Assembly (NCBI GenBank): GCA_025738555.1
Contig: JAOVFP010000017.1
Location: 2,356,001 to 2,420,000 of the forward strand
Direction of reading: 5' to 3'
From: Cyathus striatus
Lineage: Eukaryota > Basidiomycota > Agaricomycetes > Agaricales > Nidulariaceae
DNA: 64,000 nt
Every line of letters starts with the position of its first letter. The stretch's first letter is position 1. The notes under the pieces were generated by a model that ran no database searches, was not told the origin of the DNA, and worked only from the letters and a program-made list of their open reading frames with translations. Shown here piece by piece: positions 36,201 to 46,700 of this stretch. Position numbers and translations under genes: made by a program.

Positions 36201-37077
36201 GAGCTTCAGCAATCTTTGAAGCAGTGGTTTGGAAAGTTCTTAATTCAATCTGTTCGAATATATTTACTGCAATAATATGGTCATCCGTTTCAAGATTAAT
36301 TTGCTCATCTAAATCAGATTCGTCTTCTTCCGGATCCATTGTATTGATTAATGGAGTACATTCAATCAGACAATGAGTAAATTTGATTGTTTCATTTTTC
36401 CAATCTATTTCTGGGTTATGGGTTTTTAACCAATCGTGTCCTATGAACATAGATGCTTTTCCTAAATTAATAACTGCGAGTTGTAAAATCTCTACATGTC
36501 GTCCAAGTCGTACTCTTAGTTCGACATAGTCTGTAATAGATCCATCGCTGTTAAGTGTTCCGTCTGCATTGTAAACCGGTGTGGGTCTTGGATACTTTTT
36601 AGTCGTAATTTTATTTTCTTCAATAAATCTTCAACTAATACAAGTTCCTGTACTTCCGCTATCAAGTAATGCCTTTAGTCCATAAGTTCATTGGGTGTCC
36701 AAAGTTGTAACCATTAGATCAAGATCCATTTGATTTCTGTTTGTTCCTCGGATAAATCTTTTCGGTCTTTTTAATTCTTCTAATGCTAAAATCACATCTT
36801 GGTCTGAAAGATCGTTTAATTCCGTGATTGTTTTCTGAATTACTTCAGGTCTTCGTTTGGGGTGTGTCCAGATACTTAATGTAGCAAGGGCCATTTCCGA
36901 TGTTTGGTCTTTTAATCTTCGTGTGACCCAATACATGTTTCCGGGTTTTACTTCCTGATTAGGGAAGGCGTGTTTGGTTCTTTCTTTTTGTAACGATACG
37001 TATTTCGATTCCAGATCTACCGTAGGTACAGTTACATTGGAAGATACATAAAATGAGGCTGGCGAGTTTGCACTCAC
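33262..37077 (-). pseudogene. pol: gypsy pol: protease, reverse transcriptase, RNase H, integrase, chromodomain; four TGA stops
   Basis: The frame starts at the gag stop and is shifted by -1 relative to gag (gag ends CAG-TGA at 37074; pol reads GTG-AGT from 37077). Order: protease around LLDSGSTGT (about 36650), RT with VYMDDILIF (about 35590), RNase H with EADSSDFANGAILSQ (about 35140), integrase zinc site (HDSAISGHH ... GCEACQR, about 34550-34400), DDE core (ISIDFVGPLP, VISDRGSQF, NGQVERVNQEI), and a chromodomain (LYKIKWKGYSYDHCTWEP, about 33380). All catalytic motifs look intact. In-frame TGA codons at 36688-36690, 36631-36633, 36091-36093 and 33739-33741 replace likely Arg residues, for example LPPR-stop-PWDHA. 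Other frames are open, so decay is by point mutation only. Confidence 0.92.
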
Positions 37078-38087
37078 TGCTGGCCTTGGGGAAAACCCAA
37101 TTGAGCAATGAGTAAGGCACGTTGCTCTTCCGATAATTTAGTTACATCTGGTAATTCTACTATTCCACTAGTGGAAGCTATGGGTATAGAATTGTCCGTG
37201 TTTACATTACGTTGTACATAGGGTCCGCGTGGTTTCTTAGGACATGTGTTGGACATATGTCCTTTCTCTTTACAATAAAAACAGCGACCTTCTTTTTTGA
37301 GTTGGTCGAGATCCATACGATTTCTGCCTTGTGATACTGTAAGATTGGAACGATCAGGTGTCCGTTGTTGCGTGTTCGGTGTCTGTTGGGCTCCGGGGTT
37401 TGTGTTATTTTGAGGACGTCCGGAGTTTTGATTCTGATTCTGAGGTCGTCCTAAATTTTGTTGAGTTCGTCCGAAATTAGCTTCTCGACGGTTTCTTTCA
37501 TACTCCGCGGCTTTGTCGACCCAATCAATAAGTTTATCAGTGACCTTAAGTCCTCCGACTTCCATAAGTCTTCTAGCTAGTAAGGGATGCATGCCACGTC
37601 GGTATTTATCTACAAGAGCCGTGTTATCAAATCCGGTAAGATTCATCCATTGCATGAAATCGATCATATAATCTTCAACTGGTCGTGTTCCCTGTATGAC
37701 TTTGTTGATCTGTTCGATTGCATTATTCTGGGTTTCCGTAGAAATGAAGAAGAATTGTAATCTTTCGACGAATGTGTTCCAATTAGCAAATGGACAGGCT
37801 GTTCTAAATGTGTCATGGATTATGGCCGGGGAATCGTCAGTTGCTGGGATATTAACTTTCTGGGTGTCCTGTAAAGTGGGTTCTTTTCCGTCGTGTAATA
37901 ATTTCCATTGAGCTCGTTCCTCATTGAACAAGATCAAATCGCCTAGAAATGTGTCTGCCCATCGTTGGGCTCGGTTGTCTTTTCCCTTTTTGACTTTCGG
38001 TAAAGTGATGGTTATTTTCTTCCAATCGTTCGTGATGTTCTTTTCCTGAAAGTATAACATCATACGCCTAATCCAGTTGTTAACCGT

Positions 38088-39597
38088 TGTCGTTCAAGGT
38101 AATAGATACCTTAGGTGTTCGGCAGGAAGTGACTTTATTCGTACCTAGCACCTGGGGGTCGAGGGATACTGATCATATGTATTCCTGCAAACTCCTATGA
38201 TATGGGATGTACAGTAAAGACTGTAAATGGGCAATGAACTGTGGGGCTTTGCTAGGTTTGCTTAGAACTTGACCCGTGACTGGTGTGGTACAGCAAAGGC
38301 TGTAAATAAGAGATGAACTGTGGGAGTTTCTAGAGTATACAGCTAAAGCTGTATATGGTAACAACAACTGCTAGAAACACTAGAAAAGCTTGTATGTACA
38401 GTGAAGGCTGTATATAAAGATTGGTGCTGTGGTGAAGGTCGAAACGAAGTTGAGGGCCTTGGTTGTTTCTGACTGTAGCTTGGTGGCTGCAGCGCATAAA
38501 CTAATATGTGCTGTTACTGAATAGATATGATAAAAAGTGACGTTGAGATTCGATACGTTGAGTTGAGCTGCGTTACGTTGAGTTGAGTTGAGTTACTTTG
38601 ATATTACTGTGAATTTATTTATATGGTGAGTTGCGCTGCGTTGTTTACGTTAATAATAGAACTGAAGAAAAGCACAATAGATTCTGTATCTAATGTGTAA
38701 GAATAACTACTGGGGATGGACTGGTGAGTAAGATCCTAGCTAGTGACAGGCTATTTGGTAATGGATAAAACTACTGTCTAAGGCTCAATTCCTCTCTCCT
38801 TTTATGCTCTTTTCCTCCTACTGCTGACTAATTCTATCCAAAACCAATCCTGCATTGTCCTTCAAATTTGGTAATGGTGGATCCATTGTCTTGAGGTGGA
38901 GGCTGCGCAGAACAATGGTGTTCAAGGAGATGAGTCAGGTCTTGAACAATGGTGACAGAAATAGTATCACATTGTTCTGGTGATGAACAATGGAATTCTA
39001 TTTATAGATCCCAGCAAACAATGGGCATGAAGACAATGGGTGAATAGGAGGACATTGTTCTGCACAATGGGTGCAAAAGAACAATGGAGTCCTATTATTA
39101 GAAACAATGGCATATCCTTGGTAAGCGAATGCATAGGCATTGTTCTGAACAATGGGTGTGAAGAACAATGGAGTTCTATTATTAGAAACAATGGCATATC
39201 CTTGGTAAGCGAATGCATAGGCATTGTTCTGAACAATGGGTGTGAAGAACAATGGAGTTCTATTATTAGAAACAATGGCATATCCTTGGTAAGCGAATGC
39301 ATAGGCATTGTTCTGAACAATGGAGTTCTATTATTAGAAACAATGGCATGTCCTTGGTAATCAAATGCATAGGCCTTGTTCTTGAACAATGGTAACCTAT
39401 TTTTAACAGTATCGATTATTGGTCACCAAGAAGTGGGGTATTGGCTTGTGTTTCCATATGTTTGTTTCTAGAGAAGCAGTGCCTCATGAGAATTATTTGG
39501 TAGTGTATTCAGAAAGATCCGGATGATGTGGATTCTGGACATTGGGCCATATAGCCATATGTGTGTGTTTATGACTAATCAAGTTTCACCCACGACA
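38088..39597. mobile_element. Probable solo LTR, 1510 bp, inside gag
   Basis: The insert has inverted termini TGTCGT/ACGACA and a 4-bp duplication, CCGT on the plus strand, at 38084-38087 and 39598-39601. Its removal restores the gag frame exactly. It has no ORF beyond repeats and no internal retroelement domains, so a solo LTR left by LTR-LTR recombination is the best reading. Because the termini are symmetric I cannot set its strand. It holds a degenerate GTACAG...GCTGTA repeat (38200-38430) and an 84-bp tandem array. Confidence 0.72.
39060..39375. repeat. 84-bp tandem repeat, about 3.7 copies, in the solo LTR
   Basis: The unit runs from AACAATGGGTGTGAAGAACA to GCATAGGCATTGTTCTG, with copies starting near 39150 and 39234 and partial copies on each side. 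Each unit has several ACAATGG and CCATTGT-type motifs. Because 84 is a multiple of three, the array is open in several frames, giving false ORFs on both strands. Confidence 0.9.
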
Positions 39598-39837
39598 CCG
39601 TATGGGGATCTCCTTCGTAATCCTCCGGGATCTTGACCTTTTCCTTAGGTTCCGGTCGATCTTCTTTAATTCTGTCTCTGATCTCTTTAATAACTCCTTG
39701 AGTCATTGCCGAGACACTTTCTGTGACTAACTGCTTATTAGCAGGAGTCATATTCGTCCATCTGGTTACAATTTCATCTTTCATAAAAACCATTACTATG
39801 GCTGTGACGAAGCCAAGAATAACTTCGGCAGAGATCA

Positions 39838-40284
39838 TTATAGATCGATGTCGGAGTCTGGGTAGGTGGGAGTAGGAAGTTCTCTACCGTCATTGTGAAC
39901 GGTGTTTAACAGGGTTTCATATCCTAAGGGAGAAAAGAAATCTTGTTCAAATGGAGAGATATATCGGGTGGGAGTATTAAATCTAAGTGCGTCGTCGTGT
40001 CCTGGTTCGGTGATGATGGTAAGGGTGTGATGAATAGGATGTTCGGGAGGAGTAGAGGGACGAGGAGGTGGAATGTAATTGGGGATTTGATGAAGGGAGA
40101 GATATGTGTTAGGATCAAAATCCGAGTCGTCGGAGTCTACCGACACGGCTCTCGGAGTTTGGGGACGGGTGTAAGGTGTGAGACAAGATCGAGGTGTGTA
40201 AAGGGGTACGGATGTGGATGGAATGTGATAGGATCGGGATCGAAGGGATCGAAGGATTTGGGAACGAGTAATTGGTGCCACCAT
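39838..40284 (-). CDS. Small upstream ORF1 of gypsy element, 148 aa
   Basis: The ORF (MVAPITRSQILRSLRSRS...) is Arg/Ser-rich at the start and Pro/Asp-rich later. Its stop TAA overlaps the gag start as TAATG, an arrangement compatible with termination-reinitiation. It lies just inside the 5' LTR, on the genomic transcript. I know no domain for it. It is open with no stop, although pol in the same element has four. Confidence 0.6.
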   Translation of the reverse strand: MVAPITRSQILRSLRSRSYHIPSTSVPLYTPRSCLTPYTRPQTPRAVSVDSDDSDFDPNTYLSLHQIPNYIPPPRPSTPPEHPIHHTLTIITEPGHDDALRFNTPTRYISPFEQDFFSPLGYETLLNTVHNDGRELPTPTYPDSDIDL

Positions 40285-40645
40285 GATAGATCGAGTAACA
40301 GAGGCTCTTGAGGATGCTCGGAAACTAGCGAGACGTCCTAAGTTTCACGTACACTTTCTTGCAGATAGAACCAGCTGGGGCAACACGTGGTAGCCTCCCC
40401 AGTCACTGGCGCCGTGCCAAACTTAAGGCAGAGGGCCTTAGATGATCGGTAATTTGGACAGTGTCGGGCTCAACGTTACACCGGTCCTCTCGTACTTCCA
40501 AGTACAATGATCAAGTCTATCGAATAAAGTGTACGTCTGGTCCAAGAGGTCCAAGACGGGGAACGAGGTATAGAGGGAAGTTTTGCCGGGGTTCGGCGGG
40601 AGAAGAGAAGTTCGGGGTCGAGGAATGAGGAGATTCTTGTGCTTT

Positions 40646-41020
40646 TGTTAGCGACAGACGAGCAAAATACTCGAAGCCGAACTTAAACACTCGAATGTGA
40701 AAGAGAAATGAGTCTTATTGCTAATCTGGAATAAACTAGCACAAGAATAATGAACTACTAACTAGAAAGACCGTATTTATAGAAAAGAATCATGAGGTAA
40801 TTGCATGTACATTAGCCTACACTACAACACATGTTACTGTGCTTCTACATTAAGAACTCATGTAATACGTATGGCCGAACTGTGTAACTGTGCGCACAGT
40901 TATGATGAGTAACGTATGTTGATACGCATGGTGTCCGCATTGTAGGTCATGTGACTATCACATGACATAGATAAGATGGTTGATTAGATAAGAGATTAGA
41001 TAAATGACGAAATCCTAACA
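40646..41020 (-). repeat. 5' LTR of gypsy element
   Basis: 375 bp, matching 32672-33046 except at two CpG-type sites. The transcription start should lie in it, but I cannot place a TATA box with confidence. Confidence 0.95.
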
Positions 41021-43767
41021 GGTGAGCATTTTGCATGAAGATGAGAAACATCAAAACCTCGTTCTTCTAAAACTGTCTGCAGTCCTTTTGGCCTCCCATC
41101 AGATAGTGTCATTGGCTGAACCTTTCCTCGATGCTCAACTGATGGATTTGTCTCAGGAATAACTGTATCACATTGGATATGCTGCTTGCCTCCATCACGT
41201 TTATTCATCTCAAAAGCTTTGAGTGCATCTGATGGGAGAGAGGCATGTGCAGATGAGTTGTCAAATATAAATAGTGCTTGCTTCATTGGATGAGCTTCTT
41301 CAAAGATGGATATTGCATCTTCCATCTGCTTCAGAAGCTGTGCACAGTCCCACCAAGCATCTCCATTTGCACCTGGGAATATGATTTTACGGGCATTTCT
41401 TTTAATAGTCCCATTTTCATCCATTACAACTAACTGTCCAGTTTCTGGAGTGATGAAACTGGAAACATGAACTATTCTTCCTCTCCCTTTTGAGCGCATT
41501 GGCTGCTTTCCTTTCTCAATCCTGACATTGATTATCAGAGTGGATCAATAATTCAAAATATAACATTTACATACCATGTTTTTGTAGGTGAATCATGATG
41601 GTGAAAAGAGCTTTCATCATGAAATATAGGGATAATTTCTCTTTCTCCTTCTTCCAACTGAGGTGCAACCCTAGTAAGTTCTGCACCTTCATAATGAGCC
41701 ATTTTCTTTTCATATTCTTCCATTTCAGGAAGATATTTTGCATCCCGGTACTTCTCTACATCTGGATGGTTGTGACCATCTTTATAAACACCTTTTTTAA
41801 CACTTGAGTGGCGCCATCCCAATATAGGTAGCCATCATTGAACAGTATGCAAACTGATTGGTTGTGTTGGGTGAATATTGAGATCAGGGAATATCTGTTC
41901 ATTGATTGCTTTCTGAAAATTCTTTGGTGTCACTGTACCAGGCTTCTGACTATGAAGATAATTTAGAGACAGCAATTTAACATTTTCATCATTAAGATAT
42001 GAACAAGCCTTCCTTCCCCCTCCTTGTGTCTCTTCTGGAAGCTGCTCAAAGATCTGGTAATGCCATGCTAGAGATCTAACTCGACGTGCAAACCAAGCTC
42101 GTCCCTTTTCAACACGCCAAAAATTAGCAATGGATTCACTTGCTTCAATACGTGACATTCCATTAAGCCGAGCAGTAGCAAAATTTGAAAGTATCATGAG
42201 CTGATTAATTTTTGAGATAGGAAGAGTATTCTGTTGTTTCTTTAAATCATCCTGTATCTGCCTGCAAAGGAAATCCCAATCTTTTATATTAGGTGTGGAA
42301 CCCTGCAAATTATTTTCCAGCTCCTCATCCAGCATTTCATTCTCATTAATATCCAAAGATTGATTCATATTAAATTCAAGTGGTAGTGCATCTTCCTCTT
42401 CATCATGTGTGGAATCCTGCAAATCATTTTCAAGCTCCTCATCTAGCATTTCATTCTCATTAATGTCCAAAGATTGGTTCATACTAAATTCAGATGGTGG
42501 TGCATCTTCCTCTTCATCATCCAGAGTCAAAGACTTATGAGATTCCTGTATTGGAGAACTGACACAGCTGACACTATGGTCTGATCCAGTATCAATTGCA
42601 TCTTCAACAGAGCTGGAGCTGGACTCTATTTCAGCTGCAGAACGCTTCAGTGATCCAGTATTTATTTTAATAAAATTGTCAAGAGTAGATTGTGTCTTCC
42701 ATGCCTTCTTGTAACGATATCTTGTCCACTTAGACTTGCTCATAACATCAGGACCTTTTACATATGACTTTGGGCAATCTGAATAGGACTTATTTTAGTT
42801 CAAAGTCATATCCAAAAAGTGTAATTACCTTTTTTTTCAAGCTTTGCTCTCTTGAGCTTTGGAGGAATCCAGTCACTGTCATTGGGATCATTATCTAAAG
42901 CTATATCTGCAAGCTTTTTTCCAAACTCTTCATCTGCTACATGATTCCAGTCAAGCTCAAAGTCATCCTCCTCCAAAGCAATGTCCTCCAGATCCTTATC
43001 TGAGCAGTAAGGGTCTTGAAGAAATTCACCATCCTCACTGATTAGCTGTGGTTTAGACACACTTATAGATCCCCCACTGATCACATCACTGATCACATTT
43101 TCAGGACTTGTATTGGGCTCTGGGGAAGATGTATTAGTGACAGGTGGTGGGGAGGACCTTTGAAGATTAGTTCTTGATTGATTATTGCGAAGTCCACTTG
43201 TATTTCGGCTCTTTTTCTTGAGTCAACCTCCAGGCATGGTGGTTGGAAAGATGTATTTTTGGCACCCATCGAAGCGATTCAGGGGCTGATATTTTTGCGG
43301 GATCATACTGCAATCGATGAAAGGATGCTAAAAATACATTTTTCGTGATTTTTACTATTTTTTATAGCCGAGTGCCAATTTTTTGGGTCAAAAAATAATA
43401 AAAATCGGAAATCAAAAAATCGGCTCGTGGAATCTTAATTAATACATCGTAACTATGCTATTCCGACGGTTTTCGGAGTCTAAAACTTATTTGTCATTGC
43501 TAAAAAACTCACTTAAGTTCACTCAAAAAATTAGCGGGTTTTGCTTGTCACGGACTGTAGTCCTATGGTAAATGATCACATTTGAGCATGAGCAATCAGC
43601 TAGTTCTATGTAAATGATCACATTTGAGCATGGGAATATTCTGCTAGTATTATAGTAAATGATCACATTTGATCGCCTAAGCGATCATTTTTTGCCCTGG
43701 TAAAATGATTGTGGTGATCATTTTACCAGGGCAAAAAATGATTACGCTGGCTGACACCACTCGCAGA

Positions 43768-46700
43768 GGTGAGACAGACACTCGGGTCCATAGGAATGGA
43801 GAGGGGCTTAGCATCTTGAAGATTGAAATGATGAAGGATAGAGTCGATGTACGAACATTGAGAAAGGTAGAGGGCGCAACATTCACAAACGCAGCAGACT
43901 TCGATTCCAAGTAGCCAATGCAGCTTGCCCAAATTGGTAATGTCCACATGACTGGCAATTCGGGTTTTGAACTGGTTGATCAATGAAAGGCTTGTTACCG
44001 CCAGCATGCAATTGTCGACATGCACTAGGACAACTGTCAGTTCTCTTCCTTCCTCCTCTTTCTTTATGAACACACTCTGGTCCACATCGCAACGCTCAAA
44101 TCCCATTGCTTCGATCAGTATCTCACAAAGTCTCTGGTACCAACGACGACCAGACTGCTTCAAGCCATAGAGGGTTTTATGGAGGAAACATACCTTGCCA
44201 GAGGAATTGGGGGCTGTATAGCCAGGGGGCTGGCACATATAGATTTTCTTGTTATCAGTAAGCTTTCCGTTTAAATATGCGCCCTTTATATCAATCTGAT
44301 GAAGCTCCAGATCCATAGCTGCCACAATTGCAAGCACAGCATGTATCGACACAAGCCGCGCTACTGGCACAAATGTGTCAAAGTAGTCAACACCTGGAAC
44401 CTGTGAGAATCCCTGTGCAACCAGATGCACCTTGTATCATATGACACTTCCTTCAGCATCCTTCTTGGCTCTGAAGACCCATTTTGAGCCGACAACATTA
44501 GCATCTTCTGGTGGATCGACAAGTTCCCAAGTCCCCATTTCCCCCAAAGTTGCCAACTCTTCCTCAATCGCTCATTCCCAGAGAGGCCAATCTGGCCTGG
44601 ACTTCACCTCGGTGAGGTGCTGAGGCTCCAGTGCTTCTGCCTCGCTGATTTTGGCCGCCATCACGTACTCTTCAATGTAATCTGCTGTCATAATCCAGTC
44701 TGTGGATCCCTCCCCCTCAAACACCATAGGCTCGCATTCGGCCACCAGTTCTGGCTCAGGGCAAGACATTTGGACACCAACTGGTACAATAGACACATTA
44801 CGACGGTTTGTATACACCGCTGTTCCATCCAACAACTCCTTTATGCGTGCGGATGGTTTCAACATTCAATGTGGGCATCCTTGGAGCTTGGGAGGCACAA
44901 TATCCGGAGGATTAGCACTGGGAGAGTCAACACTATGTGATGGGGAAGGCTTTACTGGTGCAGAAGGGACAGGAGAGGATGGATTTTCAGGTTTTGCACT
45001 GTCAGAGGCTGGGGAGGGCATCGTTTCGTTTGATTTCGAGGCAGGTGAGTCAGTGGGAGTCTCGATAGTGAACTCCCAATCCTCCCCCTCGAGACGACTG
45101 GCTGACACACCCATTTTATCGAAATAGATATTTCTTTCGACACTAACTGTGCGCGTATCAGGCCAATATATGTGCATGCCCTTCGATTGCTCATCAAGTC
45201 CCATCCAGTGTCCCTCGTGGACACGTCCCCCAAGCTTATTCCCCTTCTCAACACGAACCCACACCTTCTCACCCCACTCTTGCATGTCATGCAAGTCAGG
45301 CTTCTTGTTAAAAGTAGCCTTGTACAGCATCATCTCCGAAAGTGCGCAGCTTGTTGTGTGGTTCATCAACCACACTACGTGTCATGCCGCCTCACCCCAA
45401 AGGGATTTTGGCAATCCACTGGCATGTAACAGTGCTCGAATGTGCTCAACGATGGTTCAATTTCGACGTTCCGTGACTTCGTTCTGTGAAGGAGTATCAT
45501 GCACAGTCAATTTCTGCTGTGTACCTTTGCTCTTTAGATGGCCGACAAAGTCCTTCCCCATGTACTCTCCCCCTCGATCCGAGTGCAAGGTCCTGATCTT
45601 GGCATTCACATTCATGTCTGCCCAGGCCTTGTACTCCTTGTAGGCTTCAAAAGCCTCATCCTTGGATTTAAGGAGGTACAGGTGAGTTAAGCATGTCTTA
45701 TCATCAATGAAGGTGATATAATACTTCTTCCCAGCTTTTGTCGCAACAGGGGCTGGTCCCCAGAGGTCTGAGTGGACCTCTCCACCAAAAACGGTTGCAC
45801 GGTCACCCTCGCACTGTTGTGGGACCGATTTTCGTGTCGCTTTTGCATATACACAAGATTCACAAAAGAACAGATCACCTGAGGACAAATTTTCGAGTTG
45901 TATTCCCATTACAAAGCCTTTCTTGACAAGGCACTTTGCGGTTTCAGGAGAAATGTGGCCCATGTGATGATGGAATGTATCCAGCATCACTGTCTTGTCG
46001 GCTGCATTCGCTGTATCCGGCTCATGTACCATATGGTACAGTCCCTTCCCTCGCTTGGGAATCTGTGCTACTACAGCACCGTCAACACCTCGAATTACAC
46101 ATTTGCCACCAGCAAATGTGACCGCAAATCCGGCATCATCAAGCATGCCTACCGAAATTAAGGTGTACCCCACCTCTGGAGAGTACAAGACCTCCATGAG
46201 GTGTAGCTGCGAGATATCGATACCATTTGGTACATCAATTACCATCTCGCCCTGCCCTATTGCACTGAATTTGTGCTTACTGGCAGCCTTAAAAATGCAT
46301 GGGGGGATTTCTTGAAGGCTCATAAATGCATCATGGTATGGTGAAATGTGCCACGTGCACCCGGAGTCGACTATCTCCATGTGTGGAGATTCTGTGGACA
46401 TGCTGTCAATTACAGCTTTAGCGGCAGAGATTTCCTCTGAGTCTGAGGCCAATTCCTGGGATATATTATCCCACTCACTTTCAGATTCCCCCAGTGACTC
46501 CCAACTTGCTGCTGTTTCATTGCCCACCTCCGAGAAACTGTCGTCACTACCTAAGGGCTCGTCATCTTCACTCGCAAAAGCTGAAGACTCATACAGCATT
46601 TCCTCTAGCTTGAAATCACTGTCTGAAAATGCTGCAAAACTGCCCTCTAGTTCAGAATCAGAGTCGAGCACAGCGTTCGCAGATCCAGCACTTTGCTTGG

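Larger units (their letters stand above)
37074..39838 (-). pseudogene. gag: gypsy gag, split by a solo-LTR insertion
   Basis: Two pieces, 39838-39602 and 38087-37074, join in frame when the 1510-bp insert and one ACGG duplicate are removed, giving 417 codons. The N-terminus (AEVILGFVTAIVMVFMK) is a predicted membrane-spanning helix, which is unusual for Gag. A capsid-like region follows (EDYEGDPHTV joined to NNWIRRMMLYFQ), then a zinc knuckle CFYCKEKGHMSNTC of the CX2CX4HX4C type. The start ATG overlaps the stop of ORF1 as TAATG. As found, the first piece ends at a stop within the insert. Confidence 0.88.
32672..41020 (-). mobile_element. Chromodomain gypsy (Ty3) LTR retrotransposon, 8.35 kb
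   Basis: Two 375-bp LTRs (32672-33046 and 40646-41020), both TGTTAGCGAC...ATCCTAACA, bound the element. GGTGA is duplicated at 32667-32671 and 41021-41025. Gene order on the minus strand is ORF1, gag, protease, RT, RNase H, integrase, chromodomain, which defines a chromovirus similar in kind to mushroom MarY1-type elements. A polypurine tract (AAAGGGGGAG on the minus strand) directly precedes the 3' LTR at about 33051-33060. The LTRs differ at only two sites, so insertion was recent. A 1510-bp LTR-like insert sits in gag. I see no obvious tRNA primer site next to the 5' LTR. Confidence 0.95.
32191..43237 (-). pseudogene. Tc1/mariner-like transposase, 845 codons, split by gypsy insertion and carrying three TGA stops
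   Basis: Exons: 43237-42829, 42778-41575, 41521-32504 (continuing across the gypsy insertion) and 32448-32191, with introns of 50, 53 and 55 nt. With the insert and one GGTGA removed the sum is 2535 nt, exactly 845 codons. Candidate catalytic acids: FHDESSFHHHD, ALFIFDNSSAHAS, and HCELNPIEM, the last resembling the Tc1/IS630 LNPIE motif. The second-to-third spacing (about 130 residues) is much longer than in classical Tc1. The N-terminal third is acidic with two near-identical repeats (SLDINENEMLDEELEN). Stops are TGA at 43223-43225, 41835-41837 and 32245-32247, all at likely Arg codons. It is inactive as it stands. Confidence 0.85.
32002..43557 (-). mobile_element. Tc1/mariner-like DNA transposon, about 3.2 kb native, interrupted by a gypsy element
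   Basis: The terminal inverted repeats share CAGTCCGTGACAAGCAAA exactly, at 32002-32019 and 43540-43557. TA dinucleotides flank the element at 32000-32001 and 43558-43559, the standard Tc1/mariner duplication. The target is a 45-bp tandem repeat, so the empty site is visible from neighbouring units. It encodes one transposase on the minus strand (43237-32191). Removing the gypsy element (32672-41020 and one GGTGA) leaves about 3.2 kb. Confidence 0.9.
29164..43767. mobile_element. Outer non-coding element with palindromic ends (about 3.05 kb without its insertions)
   Basis: Both ends carry the inverted 11-mer GGTGTCAGCCA, at 29165-29175 and 43747-43757. Each is followed inwards by a long near-perfect palindrome holding GCCCTGG/CCAGGGC (about 29184-29246 and 43676-43742). 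Inside lie a 69-bp GATCA-rich array on the left, two inverted arms of CACAT/ATGTG-rich sequence, and a 45-bp array on the right, with the Tc1/mariner-like element inserted in the latter. There is no ORF. No clear target duplication is visible and the left flank is not copia, so one end may have been rearranged. The right boundary could lie a few bases off. Confidence 0.55.

Noticed and set aside
38967..39389. ORFs of 84-140 aa on both strands with repeated peptide units
   Set aside because: They follow from an 84-bp tandem repeat, a multiple of three; no sign of a real protein.
40357..40560. Segment with CTCTCGTACT-type wording recalling large-subunit rRNA
   Set aside because: Only a few words match and in the wrong context; it lies between the gypsy ORF1 and 5' LTR, so it is treated as untranslated leader.
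43096..43200. Treating the first exon of the Tc1-like transposase as starting downstream of the stop
   Set aside because: The upstream ATG at 43237 plus one TGA gives an N-terminus that continues in frame, matching the family pattern MPxGxxKKxSRNTSG.
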